This document shows, piece by piece, positions 22,618-23,876 of a stretch of DNA of 23,876 nt. This DNA is from a virus. The stretch is from positions 1 through 23,876 of the IMG/VR virus record IMGVR_UViG_3300008469_000020; one strand, given 5' to 3'. Under the pieces are notes generated by a model. The model ran no database searches. It was not told the DNA's origin and saw only the letters and a program-made list of their open reading frames with translations. The position numbers and the translations under genes are program-made. Numbering within the stretch: position 1 is the stretch's first letter; each line of letters opens with the position of its first letter.

Positions 22618-22625
22618 TATTTATA
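22618..22625 (-). promoter_or_regulatory. T4-type late promoter
   Basis: Exact TATAAATA on the minus strand, 16 bases upstream of the 168-residue tube-like gene. It is the first late promoter met when reading leftward from the right edge. Confidence 0.8.
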
Positions 22626-22634
22626 CTGATATAT

Positions 22635-23114
22635 CTAATACCAAACTAAGTAATTGTCATTAGATAGTTTAAATCCACCATCTATATCACCATTTTCTTT
22701 GCACTCTATATAGTCTTTTTGATTGATATTAGTGACTACTTTATCTTGGAATAAGTCAAAAAACTCTTTATCAAACTGCATAAATCTTTTGCCTTGAACA
22801 GTTACCGGTCTTGGATTAAATGGCATTTTTAACATATCTTTTTCTGGACAATTGAACTCTTTAACAAATACAGGTATTACCACTTTATCGCTAAAATCAG
22901 TAAATTCATCTTTAAATTTATAGATTATTTTATAGAAGTTATTTGGTAAATACTCAGATTTTGAATTTAAAAATGTACAAGTTCCTATTCTTAAAACAGT
23001 ATCTTTAATGTTTCTTCTCTCAATATCAGATACAAACATGCTAAAATTTGCAATATGAATATTTCCCTTAACCGCCATCTCGTTACTTAATATATAATTT
23101 TTTGGTATTAACAT
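22635..23114 (-). CDS. Protein of unknown function between smpB and tail genes
   Basis: A 159-residue protein I do not recognise. It has alternating strands (GNIHIANFSMFVSDI, VLRIGTCTFL, YKIIYKFKD) and a central PFNPRPVTVQGKRFMQFDKE segment, and it ends aromatic (NDNYLVWY). It contains two well-separated cysteines and no membrane segment. It has a ribosome site (AAAGGAAA) but no TATAAATA in front, unlike the genes to its left, so it may belong to the same transcription unit as smpB. No function is assigned. Confidence 0.55.
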   Translation of the reverse strand: MLIPKNYILSNEMAVKGNIHIANFSMFVSDIERRNIKDTVLRIGTCTFLNSKSEYLPNNFYKIIYKFKDEFTDFSDKVVIPVFVKEFNCPEKDMLKMPFNPRPVTVQGKRFMQFDKEFFDLFQDKVVTNINQKDYIECKENGDIDGGFKLSNDNYLVWY

Positions 23115-23149
23115 TTTATTTCCTTTATTCTATTTTAGCCAAATATAGC

Positions 23150-23614
23150 TTAGTTTTTTCTTAATAAATCTCTTTCTTTTATCGCCTCTCTTTTATCATA
23201 ATCTTTTTTACCTTTACCTAAAGCAAGAGTACACTTTATTCTATTGTTATCATCTGAATATACTTCAGTGATTATTAGTGTAGTACCTTTAACAAGTTTT
23301 TTCTCGAACTTCTGTATTTGCTTTTTATGTAAAAGTAATTTCTTAGGTCTAGTGGCATCTTCATATGTTGATTTCATAATAGGATAGTCTTCTAGTTTAT
23401 GATTATTAAAGAATTTATTAAAATTCACTCCTGAAACAGTAGCATTAAGCAGCCACACTTCTCCATCTATAATCTTTACATAGGAGCCTGTAAGGTCTAT
23501 ACCTTTCTCCTGCGCAATCTTTATCTCATAGCCTTGGAGTACAATACCGACTTCTAAGAAATCGCTTAGAAAGTAATCATACTTGGCTTTTCTATTTTTT
23601 GATTTAATTTTCAT
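23150..23614 (-). CDS. smpB: SmpB, tmRNA-binding protein (phage-encoded)
   Basis: A 154-residue protein that clearly belongs to the SmpB family, the partner that delivers tmRNA to stalled ribosomes. Landmarks in order: NRKAKYDYFLSDFLEVGIVL, LQGYEIK with the conserved glutamate, GSYVKIIDGEVWL, then ATRPKKLLLHKKQI. It closes with the GKGKKDYDKRE block. Two deviations stand out. After LQGYEIK the usual S-L-R is I-A-Q. The C-terminal tail after DKRE has only 11 residues (AIKERDLLRKN) against about 20 in E. coli or B. subtilis. In studied bacteria this tail enters the mRNA channel and is needed for tagging. Translation is probably coupled to the 74-residue gene, whose stop lies one base before the ATG. 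No tmRNA gene is visible here. Confidence 0.93.
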   Translation of the reverse strand: MKIKSKNRKAKYDYFLSDFLEVGIVLQGYEIKIAQEKGIDLTGSYVKIIDGEVWLLNATVSGVNFNKFFNNHKLEDYPIMKSTYEDATRPKKLLLHKKQIQKFEKKLVKGTTLIITEVYSDDNNRIKCTLALGKGKKDYDKREAIKERDLLRKN

Positions 23615-23615
23615 C

Positions 23616-23840
23616 TTAATCAGTTAAAGCATATAATTCATTATAAGCATCTTCTTTTGTTGCTGATTCTCTTACACCGTAATCACCGCCATATTTGATA
23701 TTATCTACATTTATTCCTATACCAATATAGTATATTTCGCTATTCTTATTGTAAATAATACTGCAATCTCCTCTATCTTGAGAAAATCTAGTTGCTATAA
23801 CCTCATATGGTTGTTTAAAGGCTTTATCAAATCTTGCCAT
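23616..23840 (-). CDS. Small protein directly upstream of smpB
   Basis: A 74-residue protein of unknown family, with a good AAAGGAGA ribosome site. It shows a basic start (ARFDKAFKQPYEVIATRFSQ), a short beta core (DCSIIYNKNSEIYYIGIGIN) and an acidic helical end (KEDAYNELYALTD). Its TAA is one base before the smpB ATG, and smpB has no separate ribosome site visible, so smpB is likely translated by re-initiation from it. That pairing suggests the two products act together or at least in fixed ratio. Nothing in the sequence shows a function. Confidence 0.6.
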   Translation of the reverse strand: MARFDKAFKQPYEVIATRFSQDRGDCSIIYNKNSEIYYIGIGINVDNIKYGGDYGVRESATKEDAYNELYALTD

Positions 23841-23876
23841 TTTATCTCCTTTTATATTTTCATTGGTTCTTTATAT

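Noticed and set aside
23115-23149. Possible tmRNA gene next to smpB
   Set aside because: The gap is only 35 bases, and no tRNA-like or tag-encoding structure was seen there or elsewhere in the window.

Overview
This window is a very AT-rich (visibly under about 30% GC), densely coded block of late structural genes from a contractile-tailed phage of the T4 superfamily. The evidence is a prohead protease of the T4 gp21 type at the left edge, tail-tube proteins of the gp19 type, and a baseplate series in near-T4 order: gp26/gp51-like pair, tape-measure candidate, gp48-, gp53-, gp27-, gp5-, gp25-, gp6- and gp7/gpI-like. Exact TATAAATA octamers, the T4 late-promoter consensus, also sit 17-40 bases in front of most transcription blocks. 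The host cannot be read directly. Shine-Dalgarno sites are canonical (AAGGAGGT appears complete), and an AT-rich Gram-negative host such as a Campylobacterota bacterium would fit, but that is inference only.

Layout. Bases 1-5557 (minus strand, read right to left) hold three tandem tail-tube paralogs, two adjacent homing-endonuclease-like genes, a 192-residue protein of unknown role, a 71-residue protein, and the start of the prohead protease, which runs off the window. Bases 5577-5588 are a perfectly palindromic double late promoter that fires both ways. Bases 5605-19138 (plus strand) hold the baseplate hub and wedge genes, then a small fibre module with a probable fibre-assembly chaperone. 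A compact hairpin at 19137-19157 separates the two convergent blocks. Bases 19157-23840 (minus strand) hold three tail or fibre proteins including a 630-residue propeller-like candidate, another tail-tube-like protein, an unknown 159-residue protein, a phage-encoded SmpB (tmRNA-binding protein) and a 74-residue protein placed directly in front of it.

How it fits together. The gp48-like protein and one or more small tube-fold proteins would join the hub (gp27/gp5-like) to the tube, the tape-measure candidate would set tube length, and gp53/gp25/gp6/gp7-like proteins would build the wedges. Two fibre cassettes converge on the hairpin. The smpB gene and its two neighbours lack TATAAATA, so they are probably expressed on a different schedule from the virion genes.

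The most interesting point is the phage SmpB. It has the recognisable SmpB core but a shortened C-terminal tail, the part that host SmpB needs in order to license tagging on stalled ribosomes. This raises the possibility that it redirects or blocks host trans-translation. Other notable points are at least five tail-tube-like proteins in one window, two neighbouring homing endonucleases that share a zinc-module array but carry different nuclease domains, and a gp5-type spike with no lysozyme domain. There is no stretch over 300 bases without a gene, and no tRNA, tmRNA, CRISPR array or insertion sequence was recognised.
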